Shown here: piece after piece, positions 31,602 through 43,530 of the stretch
Numbering within the stretch: the stretch's first letter is position 1
Layout: each line of letters starts with the position of its first letter
Origin: Moniliella sp. 'wahieum'
Lineage: Eukaryota > Basidiomycota > Moniliellomycetes > Moniliellales > Moniliellaceae
Length of the DNA stretch: 64,000 nt
Assembly (NCBI GenBank): GCA_003971905.1
Contig: RSEE01000030.1
Span: 630,001-694,000 of the forward strand
Direction: 5' to 3'
The notes under the pieces: generated by a model
Told to the model about the DNA's origin: nothing
Databases searched by the model: none
Seen by the model: the letters and a program-made list of their open reading frames with translations, nothing else
Made by a program: the position numbers and the translations under genes

Positions 31602-33220
31602 TGCCCATGCGTATGCCGACCCGTACGGACGGACACATTGAGTATTGAGTGTAAGTGTATGCAGGGCCTACCAATTCACTCTCCAACTAGGACCACAACT
31701 GGTCCCGCCCTTGGCTTGAGCCCATTCCCCTACCTTCGTTGCCTATTCATTCATTTCGTCTGTCCAAGAAATCCAGGATATGGGCTCGGGCAGTTTCACC
31801 TGCTTCCTTTTCCTCCTCGTCTCGTCCACCTCTTCCCGTCACTGTTCACCGTTCACTTCGTTTTGTTCCCTCAAGTTGTCGTCACGCCTTTTGCATCCCC
31901 CTGTCCCCGTCATCGCGTCATTGCGTCATTGCGTCCCGGCTGATCTCCATCCTCTCCCGCGGCGGCAAGCGACAAGGGACCTTGCTCGGTACGCGTGCCG
32001 TGCTCGGTTTCTTGTCCGTTATCCTCCCTTGTCCATCCGTTGTCTATCCGTTGTCAGTCTCTGTACCTCGCTGTCCTTGCTTCTCACCTCGTCGGCCCTG
32101 CCCCTGGGTTCGTAGAACGCACGCTGGCTCCCGTGCGCCCCTCCAAGCTCCTAACTCTCTATCACTCCATGGTATCACTACGCTTAGGCCCTGTTGCCAC
32201 GGAGCAAGGGAGGCAATGGTTCCTTCCTTTTTCTCTGGCTGGCAGGGCATCAATCCATGCACCTACTCTCAAATCTCCGTCACGACGAGCAGGCGGGTTG
32301 TTGTACTCAGGCTTTTTTTTAAAAGTAGTATATAGTTGTGCAACTTTGTCGAGCCCGTCAGACTGGAAACGCCAAGTAGTTTAGCACCCAATAAGTTGGT
32401 ATCGACGCATACGCCCGACGGATGGGCGTTGAGGCGTTGGGGCGTTAAGGAGGCCTGAGGCCCGAGGCCCTGAGGGACGATCGATTGTTCGCTTCCACGG
32501 CAACGTCGTTGGGCAAACGAAGTCTACATGGACTACCTCTTCCCACATATCGGCACACACCACTCTCGCCTACCTTTTCAACCATAAGAAACACCTTGCT
32601 CGCTTGTCTCCGTCCTACAAACGAAAGAAGCGTGCAGTAACCGATTCCAAGTCAAGCGACGGTCATACGAGTGACTAGGGACGGGAAGAACTTGGGATGC
32701 ACTGTGGATGGTGGGAGTCGACCAAAACTGGTCCCGTATGGTTCGGTGGCAGAAAGCATGGCCGCAGAGCGAATCGCGAATCAGATGACTCGAACGGCAG
32801 ATGGCGACCGAGCGTGGAAGAGCGAAATGGGATGAAGAATGGTGAATGGCATGCGCTGGGATCAGCATGGAAAATGGAGAGTTGGAATGAAAAGGATACT
32901 AGGTTTTGAACTCGAATGGGAACGGGGAACGGGGAACGGGGAACGGGAAACGATAGTGCCAGAGCGGGGGAGGGGATGAGGGAAAGTGACAGGAAGTAGG
33001 CAGGCAAACTGTTTGCACTCTGGAGTGGCCAAATGGCCAAGCAAAAAAAGAGACACAATGCGGTGTAGCAGGTGGGACAAAGGAAAGGGATCATGGGAAC
33101 GAAGGGGAAAGGCAAACGGGGTGGGAGTCGAAGCGCCAAGGCCCATGGTGTATGGCCATGGGAAAAAGAAAACCAGGTACCTACCCTCAGTTTGGAACGG
33201 CCAAGCAGCGGTGTTGCCTT
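31602..33220. other. Intergenic between convergent surface-protein gene and VAC8
   Basis: About 1.6 kb of 3'-3' spacer. The plus strand is pyrimidine-rich at 31740-32150; a GGCCTGAGGCCCGAGGCCCTGAGG cluster lies at 32450-32473 and an ACGGGGA tandem stretch at about 32920-32945. Long frames on either strand are composition artefacts. Confidence 0.55.
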
Positions 33221-35161
33221 CTAAGCATCTGGCTCAGGTTGCTCCAGAATGCCAACGAGACGTTGGGCTAAATTGGCAATCTCGGCTTCGGCATCTTGCT
33301 CGTCAGAGCCGGAATGGGAAGGGCGATGGAGGTGCCAGTAGGCGACCCAGCCAGGTTACCTTCCTCCTCACCGCCGACCCGCGCGCCAGTGGCGGAGGAA
33401 GAAGGAGGCACAAAGGCCAGCTGCGCACCAAGGGCAAGATCTGTGGGAGAGCGGAAATGGGCCTCGAGCTCGGGATCGTTGTCGAGCAACTGGAGAATGG
33501 TCCAGACGGCAATGTGCTGGAAAGTCGAATCGCCACTTTCGAGGAAACGAACAAGGTAGCCTTCCAGTCCGCCTGCAGGATGGTCCCATACTGCATTGAA
33601 CGCTCCATAATCCTCGCTCTTGCTCGCCAGGTTGCCCAAGGCAGCAGCCGCATTGCCCTGCACTTCCACACCTTCGCTGCGGTGAGCGGGAGGAGGACCT
33701 CGCAGATGCCCATCGACAGGAGCTGGGACTTGAGTTCCTCGCTCAGCGCCAGCACAGCAATGCATGCTGTCATCTCACTCTGTACGCTGATGGGCACATG
33801 GAGGACCAACTGTTTGATCCGCTGCACTGCGCCGGCCGCCACAATTTCCGCCTTGTTGCGTTCGCTGCTGGCCGCCAGGTTGCGCAGGGTGGAGATGGCA
33901 TGGCACTGGATCTCCTCATTGTCGTCGTGGCTCAAGAGACCGATCAACGGGGGTAGGAAGCCTGCCTCAATGATCGGCGACTCGTTGTGCGGGTCAATCG
34001 AGACGTTGCGCACGCACGCTGCGGCCGATAAGATGAGTGGCAAAAAGGAAGTTTGCAGCAGACGCAAAAGGTGCGGCAGACCGCCAAACTGAACAATCTC
34101 TACTTGGTAGTGCTCATCGCTGGCTAGGTTACGCAAGGCCAACGCAGCTTGGCATTGTACCCGTAGGCTGGTACTGTCGAGCAGACCAATCAGACGCTGT
34201 ACCAGCATAGGCTGGGTCTCGGACAACTTCTTGCGGTTCTCAGCATCAACAGCAATGTTGCTAAGCAGTGGTGCAGTAGTACTGCACATCAACGTCGCTG
34301 CTGTCCAATAGGCTGACCAACGCCGGAATGGCACCGGCGCGGACCAGCTCCGACCGGTTCTCGTCGCTGTGCGTCATATTCAATAGGGCACCCGTCGCGT
34401 TACGCTGTACACGCGGGTCCTTGGACGTTTGGGCCAGCCGGGTGAGAGGGACCAAGGCCCCGATTTGGCAATCTTGGTCTTGTTCTCGTCGTGGGTGGCC
34501 AGGTTGGTATGCAACCAACAGCATTACACTGCACCTCTACATTGGGACTCAGCATTTGGCGGATCAGTGGCTCCAGTCCGTCCATGCGCACGATCAGCAA
34601 CTTGTTTTCCGCTGCGAAGCCAGACGGAAGCATGTGTCAGTAAGGCCCAACGACGGGGCACCGTCGTAAGGGAGCGGCAGCATACGAGCGCTAACGTACT
34701 GTTCACAGCCAAGTTTCCCAGCCGCACTCGCCGCTCGCTGTGCCTCCACATCGTGGCTCTTGAGCAGAAACAGAATCGGCTTGAGCGTCTCAGGCCCCAC
34801 CTCCCACCTCGCGCACATCTTTCTCGGTGATCTCGGCAAATGCCAGCGCGGCACTACGCTGCAGATCGGTATTGTCGCTGTACGCCAGCGTCGTCAGCGC
34901 CTTGAGCGGGTCCCCTTGGAAAAAGTCGGTTTCGGTCCGGTCTACAGGCAGGGCACAAATGTCAAATGTCAGCTGCGTCCATCTGGGCTGCTGGTTGCAC
35001 AGCAGCGGACTGGAAACCAGGCACGAGGAGAGAAGTAGGAAGCACATCAGGACAACGTACTCTCGAGGTACTGGAGCAGGTCGGCGACTGCATCGCGTCG
35101 TTGTCCAGCAGCAGCGGCTCGTGCTGGGGCCGGGAACAGGCACACTGCAAGTGTTGCCCAT
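33221..35161 (-). CDS. VAC8: Vacuolar armadillo-repeat protein Vac8
   Basis: Vac8 is a lipid-anchored armadillo protein of the vacuole membrane that acts in vacuole inheritance, fusion, nucleus-vacuole junctions and Cvt/autophagy (through Atg13). The start [10 protein letters not shown] has the MGxxxS myristoylation signal and a Cys for palmitoylation. Armadillo blocks in order include [205 protein letters not shown] and [16 protein letters not shown]. The end is [20 protein letters not shown], with stop at 33221. At least five single-base breaks occur. Introns are likely near 34940-35050 and near 34620-34700. Confidence 0.95.
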
Positions 35162-36264
35162 GGCGGTCAGGTGGCCTAGGGGAGGGTAGGGGAGAGACGA
35201 GGAGACAGAGACACAGCAGGCCGCAAAGCAGGAGCCCAGCACGCCCACAAGGCGCGGCGCAACGGCCGGAGGAGGGGCGGGAGGGCGGGAAGGATGGTGG
35301 AGGGCGGGGAGCGAGGCGGTGAGATGGAGGCGGGAGGAAGGCGGCGGGAGGGGCGGCGGGGGCAGGCACGAGGCAGGCACGAAGGACAAGAAAGAGCCTG
35401 GCCAGCTTGCAGCCCAACTTGGGCTCGACGCCCCAGCCACAGCCGGTGACGCGTGACGCGCCCAGGTGACCGCTGAGGTCACCTGACCAGACGGATCTCA
35501 GCTCTGCTCGAACGCCTCTCAGAATCTCAGCCTCTCAGTCTCAGATCTCAGCAGCGGAGGGGAGCATGCGGCTTGAAAGTTGAAACCTTGATAGCCCAAT
35601 GTGGCCTGGTAGTTGCCTAGTTGCCCAGCCGCACAGACACAAGACGAGTCACGCGTCACTGCTGCACTTGCACTTGCCCCCGCCAGTCCTATCGCGGACC
35701 CCATCCGCTATCCCAGGTCATGTCGCCTCTTCTGTCCCAGTCCAGCCTCAGCACATAACCCCAACGACGTATACACCTCCTCATTCGTATCTCCACTGGG
35801 GCGGACGCTTTGCTTTCCAACAGGCCAGGCCTCATATCAACAACAGCAGCACAGCGGGGGGCACCACTCTTTGTGCGCCAGGACTAGGGCAGGAAGAAGA
35901 GGAGAGAAAGACGGGATGTGGAGGTTCGATTGATGAGAAGAACAGGAGAATCATATGACAGATGGTCAGGAAGAAAGGAAGAAAGAGAACCAAAAGGGAG
36001 AGGGTCGATGCGCATGCGAAAGCATAACAAGCAAAAGGGCTGGAAAAAGCTAAACGGGAAAAAATGGCCCCGGGGGGGAGGGGCTAAAAGCGGGACACAC
36101 ACCACACAGGATGGTGGAACCGTCGCCACATCCCAAGAACGATTGTCGCAAGCGCACAAAAACAGGAGATTGGCCTACTATACACATGCTGGCTCTTCTC
36201 CTAGTTGCACACCTCGCTGAAAAAGAACCCTTTCCGCGCCACGAGCGCTTAAGCACGGACCACC
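35162..36264. other. Intergenic, VAC8 upstream region
   Basis: About 1.1 kb. It contains GTGACGCGTGACGCG (about 35449) and its near-complement GTCACGCGTCAC (about 35647), a CTCAG-rich run at 35515-35560, and AG-rich sequence at 35880-36080. No gene is supported. Confidence 0.55.
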
Positions 36265-38600
36265 CTAGTTGCCCTCCACCTGCGCCTCCTTCAGCACCAC
36301 CAGGCCCTCTCGTACCTTTTGGTCCAACGCGTCCCGGTTGTGGATGAGAATCATCAACTCGTTCATCTGCATCTCCAGCAGCATGCCCGTCAACTTGCCC
36401 GCCAGATCCGCTGCGTCTCCGCAATACGCGGGTAGAGGATCTCGCCAATCATCTGCTTCTGATCTTGCGGCGACCTACCAGTAAGATTGTAATCGTCCCC
36501 TTCAAGACGAGGGACCACAGCCTGGGGCATCGCCGCTGGTGGCGGAGGCGGTGCCGACATCATGCTCGGTGCTCGTGCAGGGGGCGGCACCGGAACCCTC
36601 CCGTTGGCGCCGCGAGCCCACAGACCCTGCAGCTCCATCCCAAGGGCCAAGAGGTGCCGCGCGTCCAGGCGGGGCAATGCGTTGGTGGTGGGCGGAATAC
36701 ACCTGTTGCATAGAAAGGAAGGATAGTATGTAGAGCCCATGGGCTGGTACGGCATGGGAGAAGTTGGCAAACGTCCTCCCGTGTAGCCATCATCGGAGCT
36801 CCACCGTACGCAGCGTTTTGGATGCCATACATGTTGTTGTAGTACCCCTGTTGTTGTTGTTCTTGCTGCAGCATATGTTCTTCGTGGCGTTTAGCAATCA
36901 GTGCTTCGATCTGTTGCCGCCGTGCCTCCTTTGTTTGGGCACGAGCGATATAGAGTGGCCGACCATCAATCACCTTGTCACGCATCTCCCTCATCGCGTG
37001 GTTCGCCACGTCTGGCGAACTGTACGCGACAAAGGCAAAGCCGCGCGAGTACCCCGTCACCGGGTCGCGCATCACCTTGGCACTGGTGATCGTGCCAAAG
37101 GTCCCAACAGCTCAATCAAATTGTCCTCAGTAAACGTATCGGGAATGTTTTTGAGGTGTACAGGTTAACTCCCTGCAAGTACGCATGCTCCGTTGGACTG
37201 CAAAAGTGCGTCGTAGTTCGGCTTGGCGCTCCCTTTTTTTGGGCACGAGCGACAAAGAGGGGCAATCCATGAAAGTCTTGGCCGTTTCAGGGCTTTGAAT
37301 CGCGGCCTCGGCCTCGGCGTGTTGAAGGAAGTTGACAAAGCCAAACCCAGACGGGGTGCCATCCAGCATCTTGGCTAGATGCCAGGAGGTGATAGTGCCA
37401 AACTGGGAAAACAGGCTTTCAAATTCTTCGTCGGGTGATACTGGTTCCCAAGTTTTTGCAGTACACATTGGTGAATGACGCGCGAGCGCTTCGGTGCGAG
37501 CAATGCGCTCCGCCTTGGGCAAATGGTGACCCACATAGACTTTTTTGTCATTGAGCAGCATACCGTTGACATGATCGATGGCCTGCTCGGCTCCCTCTTT
37601 GGTCTCATAATGGACAAATCCGTAACCCAAGCTAGTCCCATCGGGCCCTACAGCCACCTTACTGGAAGGATCTTGCCAAAGCAGAAACGTGTCATGAAGC
37701 GCTTTGTTGTCAATGCTGGCATCCAAGTTCCTGATGAAAATGTTGCCCTCCCCCTCCGGCGCATTGAAGGTCGCGCTGAGAAACATGATCCGACACGCGC
37801 GTCTCGAATGACCGAGTAGTTGAGTTTTTCAATCGCCTTTTCAGCATCAGCAACATGCGCATAGTTGACATAGGCGTATCCCATCGAGCGCCGCGTTTGG
37901 GCATCACACGGCATATACCGTATGTTGGCTTACGGTACCCCACCGTGCTGAACATTTGGTAAAGCAAGGCTTCGACACGTAGGAGCCAGGTCGCCCACAT
38001 AGAGCGACGGACTTTTGGTTACATGGGGAGAACGGGTATTAGTGGTGAGAGCCGTGGTATTAGCGCTCTTGATGCCAGTGATGGGCTCCACCTTGGCCTC
38101 CACCCCTTCTGTGCCCGCATGTGCCGCGTTTGGCGTAGATGAAGTAGATGTGACATTGCCACTAGCAGAGTCAACTGCACCAGCGATAGTCGGAGCATTC
38201 AGGGACGAAACCCCGCAATAAGGGATCCGGAAAACAAAGGAGAAGTAATGGCAGCACCCTTCGGCATCCCAGCAAGGGCGAGCAGGGTCTGAAGCCGAGA
38301 GGGGAGAGCGAGAAGGAGGAGGTGCATCAGTATCCGTACTCGTAGCCGTATCCGTAGCCATAGCCGTAGCCGAGCTTGGAGCCAAGAGGGAAGTACTCTG
38401 AGACGGAAGCGAAGCGGGGGCAACCACCGCCGCCTCGTCCAGCGCGCCACGGGATGCAACAGAAGAAACGGGGGCGCGAACGGGGCAGGCAACACACCAC
38501 CGGCCAAAGTGGAGGGTTGAGGCACGGTGATAGCCGCGGGGGCGAATGCTTGCTTGGTCGGGGCGGGCAGATCGATAGGGGCGTTCATGTGGGCAGACAT
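36265..38600 (-). CDS. PAB1: Poly(A)-binding protein Pab1
   Basis: The cytoplasmic poly(A)-binding protein, with four RRMs and a C-terminal MLLE domain, essential for translation and mRNA turnover. Start MSAHMNAPIDLPAPTKQAFA; a long Ser/Thr/Pro leader includes a 6-bp-repeat-coded ATDTATSTDTD. RRM1 starts at SLYVGDLAP and has MGYAYVNYAHVADAEKAIE. RRM2 has GNIFIRNLDASIDNKALHDT, LGYGFVHYETKEGAEQAI and NGMLLNDKKVYVGHH. RRM3 has GFGFVNFLQHAEAEAAI. RRM4 has DPVTGYSRGFAFVAYSSPD and LYIARAQTKEARRQQ. The Gln/Pro/Met-rich linker leads to the MLLE domain: GEILYPRIAE, LAGKLTGMLLEMQMNELM, and VVLKEAQVEGN before the stop at 36265. There are at least eight frame changes, all single-base. In an essential gene this argues for consensus error. 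An intron near 36700-36760 is likely. Confidence 0.95.
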
Positions 38601-39460
38601 AGGGGAATATGAGAGCGGGGGACGAGAAAGGGGCAAGAGAAGAGGAACGAAGAGAGGCGGGAGCAGAGGGAAGAGAAACGAGGTGGTGGGCAGAAACCCA
38701 GGAGGCAGCAGTACTCTCTTGGGTCTCTTAAGCCGCCTCAGGAGGCGTGCGTCTGGCGCCTGACTGGCCTGAATACTCGGCACTGAGTGGCGCTTCGGCT
38801 GCGCAGAGCGGGAGCTGTAGCGAGTGGGTTGTGACTGGCTCTCTTGTTTGTGGCCATTAATTAGCCTCTTCTGTACCGAGGGCAGCGCCCCCTGCAAGCC
38901 GGCTCTGGCACCACGCCAGTCTGCCACCAGCACCACTCGAAACGGGCGGCAGCAACCCTAGTGCTCCACCGCCTCCAGGGGAGGCGGTGGCGGCCCATCC
39001 GCATTCGGTGCAGGCAGGACCGCATCCATCCAGCACCCACACGGTCTTTATACCTCCTCCCGCGCTCACCCTCCGCTCACGTCCCGTTGGTCCTCCCCAA
39101 ACACCTCCAGACTCCGCTCTTCTCTTTGATTTGGGTGGGCTCTGGTCTGTTCTTTTGTTTTTGCAATGCTTTATTGGTCACTCTACCATCCATCCCGCCC
39201 TCTCATTGGTGTGTAAGGTACCTCCTGAGTCGCGACGAAGCCAGACCCCCCAATTATTCACCGCCAGTAGGATAATCGTCGTCGCTCATCTTGGAACGAC
39301 ATATGCAATCACGCGCACCAGGAGCATTGGATTTATAGCAAACAAGCATACTGCCCCACACAGGGGTAGTGTGGGGGAGTGAGGGGGTGGTACGAGATCG
39401 GAAGCAAAAGTGGATGGAAGCGGGGGTGAGCTTATAGTCTGTTGACTTGGGGTCAGAAGA
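38601..39460. other. Intergenic, PAB1 promoter
   Basis: About 0.9 kb between divergently oriented neighbours' ends. A plus-strand frame at 38961-39275 has no motif. Nothing specific is seen. Confidence 0.5.
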
Positions 39461-40274
39461 TCAGGACCAACAGACATGAGATGGACCAAAGAATGAATCA
39501 AGCCAGGCCTCCCTCAACAGGCTTAATGCTGGCAGGCGTGTGGCTGGCTTCGTCCTCATCACTGTTGGAAGCAGGCTTGTCCCGCACAGTGTCATCCACA
39601 GAGGGCGACAGTGGATTGTACTTGGCTTTACTGGGGTGTTTTTTCCCACTAGACGAACAAAAAAGGTATCAAGAGCCCCGATACTCGCATGAAAAACGAA
39701 AATCACCGAAACCATTAAACCCAATGTTGCTTCGGAAGGCACTGCGATCAAAAAGAAGAGTGTGTCGGCGGCATCATTTTTGTACGGCTTGCGCACCGAG
39801 GACGCAATGCCAGTGACAACCATCAAGGCGATCCATCCAAGTGCACCAACGACAATGGCGGCATACTTCTTCTCCTCTGCCAACCCCACAGAGACGAACG
39901 CTATGCGCAACACGTTCAGAATCAGAAGCGAGAATTGTCTCCGCGTGGATGCTGGATGAAACAAAACTCGACCACCTTCCAGAATGTCCAATATAAGACC
40001 GGCATCAAAGACAAGAAAAGTAAAGCCTCTTCCGCCCCCGGAGGGGTTTTACCAGAGGAAGGTGAAGAACTCGCATCCGGTGCAACCTCCGTACCGGTCT
40101 TGGGGGGTTGGGGAGGTTGGGGAGGTCGGGGGGGTGATGGTCAAAGTAGACAACACGGGGACAACTAGCTGTCTCAGCAGTCGAGGTTGCAGTATTGGTA
40201 CCGTTCTTGGCCGGGGGGGCGCGGTACACATGCACGACAGTGTTGCTGTCGATCGGGTAAGGAGCCGTGGGCAT
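39461..40274 (-). CDS. Orphan four-helix membrane protein, copy 2
   Basis: Paralogue of 2223-3055, inverted and 36 kb away. Shared blocks: YPIDSNTVVHVYR at the start, NGTNTATSTAETA and VVYFDHHPP, DRYGGCTGCEFFTF, then ILNVLRIAFVSVG, KKYAAIVVGALGWIALMVV, KNDAADTLFFLIAVPSEATL, VIFVFHASIGALDTFFVRLVG and LPALSLLREAWLDSFF. A TAA directly after the CEFFTFLW block interrupts the otherwise continuous frame at about 40046. It may mark a very short intron (a GTAAAA donor sits at this point) or an error. C-runs near 40090-40130 shift the frame in the Pro-rich linker. The membrane part is better preserved than in copy 1. Function unknown. Confidence 0.65.
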
Positions 40275-40441
40275 GGCAAGTCGAAGGAATCCAAGGCTGG
40301 TGGAAGGAAAGAAGAAAGAGGAAAGAGGGGGTGGGGGCGTCGCGTTCGTTGCCGGTTAAACATTTGCCGTGGTGGCGCGTCTACATGCGGGTACCAATGA
40401 CCATGATGCATGACGTCAGTGCATCGTCGGTCACTGGTCGC

Positions 40442-40475
40442 CTGATGCATGATGATGCATGATGCATGATGCATG
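40442..40475. repeat. GATGCAT simple repeat
   Basis: Four to five overlapping copies of TGATGCA/TGCATGA, imperfect in the second unit. Confidence 0.85.
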
Positions 40476-40688
40476 GTGGCAAGTCGTTGTGGCCGGTGAC
40501 GCGGTGACCGGTGACCGGTGACGGCCACTGAGTACTGAACGTACTGACCGATCAGAGGTCCGATTTCAAAACTGCTCCATACCACAGATCATTGCGAGTC
40601 TCGTGCACTTACGACCACCACCAATGGGAAATGGTGTCTCTGCAGGAATACTATGTAGAGTTCGACGATGATGGATGAGCGCTGTGAG

Positions 40689-40737
40689 CGCGATGAGCAC
40701 GATGAGCACGATGAACACGATGAACACGATGAGCACG
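40689..40737. repeat. GATGAGCAC 9-bp tandem array
   Basis: Five copies of GATGAGCAC or GATGAACAC, with a degenerate copy at the left edge. The minus-strand translation is artificially hydrophobic (Leu/Ile/Val) and is not a gene. Confidence 0.9.
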
Positions 40738-41628
40738 AGACCTGTGAGCAACCGCGGGAGGCTCGTGAGTACTGAGTACTGAGTCTTTTGGCCGATGACC
40801 CTTCTTCAATTCCTCCTCAGGCAGGCCTCTCATATAGATCTCAGGCCTATTAGGAGTTCCGTTGTTTTCCCACTCCTGTCTTCATTAGCTTCATTGTTCT
40901 GCCGCTTTTGGCCCGCCCTGGTGGTGTTGCACCGTGGCTGTTGTAAGGGGCACTGCCCTCGTTAGAGGTTTGGTTTAGGCTCCGCCTCCTGTGCCCCGCG
41001 CGCGTCTCCTATCCGTGGCGCCTCCACCACCTCTCCACCTTGTTCCAATTATAAGCCGGACGTGTGTAGTAGCCGCTGGCGTATTCCTCTGTTCTTTCTC
41101 ACCACCTACGACCTGCCACCGCCACCTTTTCGCTCAACTCATCTTTACCTCGTTCTCGGTCATCTGCTTCTTAGGGTTAAGGCCGCGCCGTCTGATGCCT
41201 GCCGTAGTATACGTCGTTACATTGGCCCCTGGTGGCGACTGTAGACCACCACCGCCCCAGTGCGATTGTACAATCACCTCGAAGGCCATCAGGACTCCAG
41301 GTCTCATTTGGGTGGACCGTTTTTTTGCCTAGCAGGACTGGTTGTTGGCCAAAATCAAAGATGAGACACTGCCCCGCCAGGTAAGAGATCTGTCACCTGT
41401 ATAATATACCCCACAGATAATGTGCTGGTGATCCACTTTCGTCCAAGAGAGCGACGGGGGCAGAAGTCGTCCCAATACCGATGCCGAGGCAAAGACCCCA
41501 TCCTCTGTTCCATGGACCAAGTGGTGTATCGGACGCAGACTCAATGCCTTCTATCTATCACTACTAAGGATAGCGGGGTAAAAGCGGTGGGCAGCGTGAG
41601 AGAAGCAGCTTCCATTTACGCAACCTTC

Positions 41629-41633
41629 AAAAA
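41629..41633 (-). terminator. Pol III T-run terminator of tRNA-Val
   Basis: Five T residues on the minus strand start two bases after the mature 3' end. Confidence 0.7.
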
Positions 41634-41635
41634 TG

Positions 41636-41735
41636 TGATTGAACCCGGGATCGAACCGGGGACCTTACGCGTCTCAACGAGACCTGTTGCTCCAGGATGT
41701 GAAGCGTACGTCATGACCAGCTAGACCATCCGACC
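41636..41735 (-). tRNA. tRNA-Val (CAC) with a 26-nt intron
   Basis: Acceptor GGTCGGA/TTCAATC pairs except for a C4-A69 mismatch. The D arm is GTCTAGCTGGTCATGAC. The anticodon stem TACGC/GCGTA encloses the loop TTCACA-intron-C, giving anticodon CAC. The intron (about 41697-41672) sits one base after the anticodon, the canonical position. The T arm is CCCGG-TTCGATC-CCGGG, perfect. Mature length is 74 nt with discriminator A. Confidence 0.9.
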
Positions 41736-42016
41736 TTGTATGGCTTCACCTACATGGCTATATCCTTGAGAACGTTTGAAAGCCCCATCGCAATCCACCA
41801 CATCCTCTCCGTTCTGCGCTCACTCAAGTGTTCAGCGTAATTCGTCCACCAACGCCACGTAACTTTAGTAACGTAGGGTGCTGCTTTAGGAAAAGGCCAC
41901 GCAGACAAAGGGGATGACAGACAAGGTGAATGGCAGTGCGAGCAGGTGGGGAGTGATTAACAACAATTGACTTGACTGGGGAACTTGGGGGTTAAAAAAC
42001 ATTTACTTGGGCGCCC

Positions 42017-43530
42017 TTATTCATGCCACGACCTAACTGACGGGCGAGGCAGGGTGTGGGTGACCAGCACACGTCGAAGTTCCGCTTGGTCGTACGGGTC
42101 GCGTGTGGGATGAACGGGAGAAGGGCGTGGCGATGCCGAGGGAGAGAAGGGAAAGAGGGAGTGGTGGTCGCCAGGGTGGGTGGGATGGGTCGTGGTGCCG
42201 TGACCAAACAACCGGCTACCTAATGACAGTCTCCGCTTCTTGTGCCCTCCTCCCACTCCTGCTGGCTGCGACATGCGACGCGAGGCAGAGCTCATGCCGT
42301 CCATAATGTACGGAAAGGGGAACCCACCCGGGTCCCGCTCACTGCTGCGGGAGGAGGAAAGTGCGAGGGACTACTGGGTGTTAGGCCCCGAACCGGGTAG
42401 CAAAGTAAAGCCATCGACTTGGTCCTGCTCCTCGGTTGGGTTACAAGCCACATGCACCTTGCGCCCAGACCGTTGAAACTCATCAGCCGCCCAATCTACA
42501 TCGTTCACAATAACGATTTGGCTGTAGGGCTTGGCATGCGCCAAGCGTACCATGGCATCCACTAACGTCTCCCCATCTTGCGCTTGGTCCACCTCGGTCG
42601 ATACATAAATGTTACGTTGGTTTGGTTCGTGCTTGCTGTGTCCAGCTCCCCGGCCAAAACGATGAGTCGGTCAAACAGTTGTTCGCGCACCTCTTCCCTC
42701 GCTTCGTCTTCCATCCGCAAATCGTCAGTGAGCTCCAGAAGCTGCTCGCTGCCGGATCGAGTCGAGGGTGGGACACTTGCTTCGCTACTAGGAAAGGACG
42801 TAGAAACGCGCCGGGAAGAAGGAAAAAAGGATGCAAAGATGCTCCCGGCACGAGACTGTCCCGCTCGATCTCGCACCCAGCCGATCGAGTCGGCTGAAAG
42901 ACCCAGTTCCCGCTCGGGACTGCTGCCGCCAACGTGCCAAGCAACTGGGGCGGCGTGGTCGGTGTGCCGGTTGAAGCGGGACGAGAGAAGGTGGTGTGCT
43001 GTCGCTGGCAAAAGGTGTCATGGAAGGAACGGATGTAGGAGGCAGGGAGGATGGACACGCATTCGACGCTCATACTGCCTCGAGCTGGGGAGGAGAGGGA
43101 AGAGAAATCGGAATTGGAATTGGAATTGGAATCAGAATGTGAATGTGAATCGGATGGAAGGCAGTGGACAGATGCGTTGGTCAGGTCGCAGCCACATCGT
43201 GCCCGACGGATGAGGGCATGAATGGGGCGTGAATGGTCCGAGTCCAGTGAGGACCCTGCCTCGTCTTGTGCAGAGAAGCGGGGGGAGACCGGAGGGAGGA
43301 GCGGAGACGGCGGAGAGGAACCCTGATGCGAGGGCGGGGAGCGGAGAGGCGAGCGGGAAAAGGGGCTTTGAGGCGTGGGGGGAGCGCTGGGGTAGGCCGG
43401 GTGGGCATGTGGGCGAAAGAGGGCTGGTAGAGGAGGAGCACGGGAAGCGGCGCCGAGGAAGCAGACTTGGACACAGGCATGCAGGCGGCGTGGGCTTGGG
43501 CTTGGGTCTGGGGAAGGCAATCCCGGTCAT
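42017..43530 (-). CDS. Unidentified Ser/Pro-rich protein with a compact alpha/beta segment
   Basis: Not recognised. Start MTGIAFPRPKPKP at 43530; then a Pro/Ser-rich region (SPRFSAQDEAGSSLDSDHS, a SHSDSNSNSNSD run). More ordered blocks follow: VECVSILPASYIRSFHDTF, TPPQLLGTLAAAVPSG, and a helical acidic segment LLELTDDLRMEDEAREEVRE then LIVLAGELDTAS. Next is RNIYVSTEVDQAQDGETLVD, then VRLAHAKPYSQIVIVNDVDW, AADEFQRSGRKVHVACN, an alternation of strands and helices. The tail has HKKRRLSLGSRLFGHG, a basic patch, before the stop at 42017. The IVIVNDVDW-(8)-GRKVHVA pattern is loosely like a Rossmann/PIN-type fold, without the full acidic triad. Several single-base frame changes occur. Confidence 0.5.

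Larger units (their letters stand above)
40275..41635. other. Intergenic with simple repeats
   Basis: About 1.35 kb. It contains an ATGCATG run (40442-40475), GTGACCGGTGACC copies (40497-40521), a GATGAGCAC/GATGAACAC 9-bp array (40689-40737) and GTACTGAGTACTGAG (about 40768-40783). No protein gene is supported. Confidence 0.6.

Noticed and set aside
31739..32335. Plus-strand 198-codon ORF downstream of the surface-protein gene
   Set aside because: It is a pyrimidine-rich stretch giving Ser/Pro/Leu composition with no motif, in a 3'-3' spacer.
40566..40833. Hydrophobic Val/Ile/Leu minus-strand ORFs
   Set aside because: They are translations of the GATGAGCAC tandem array.
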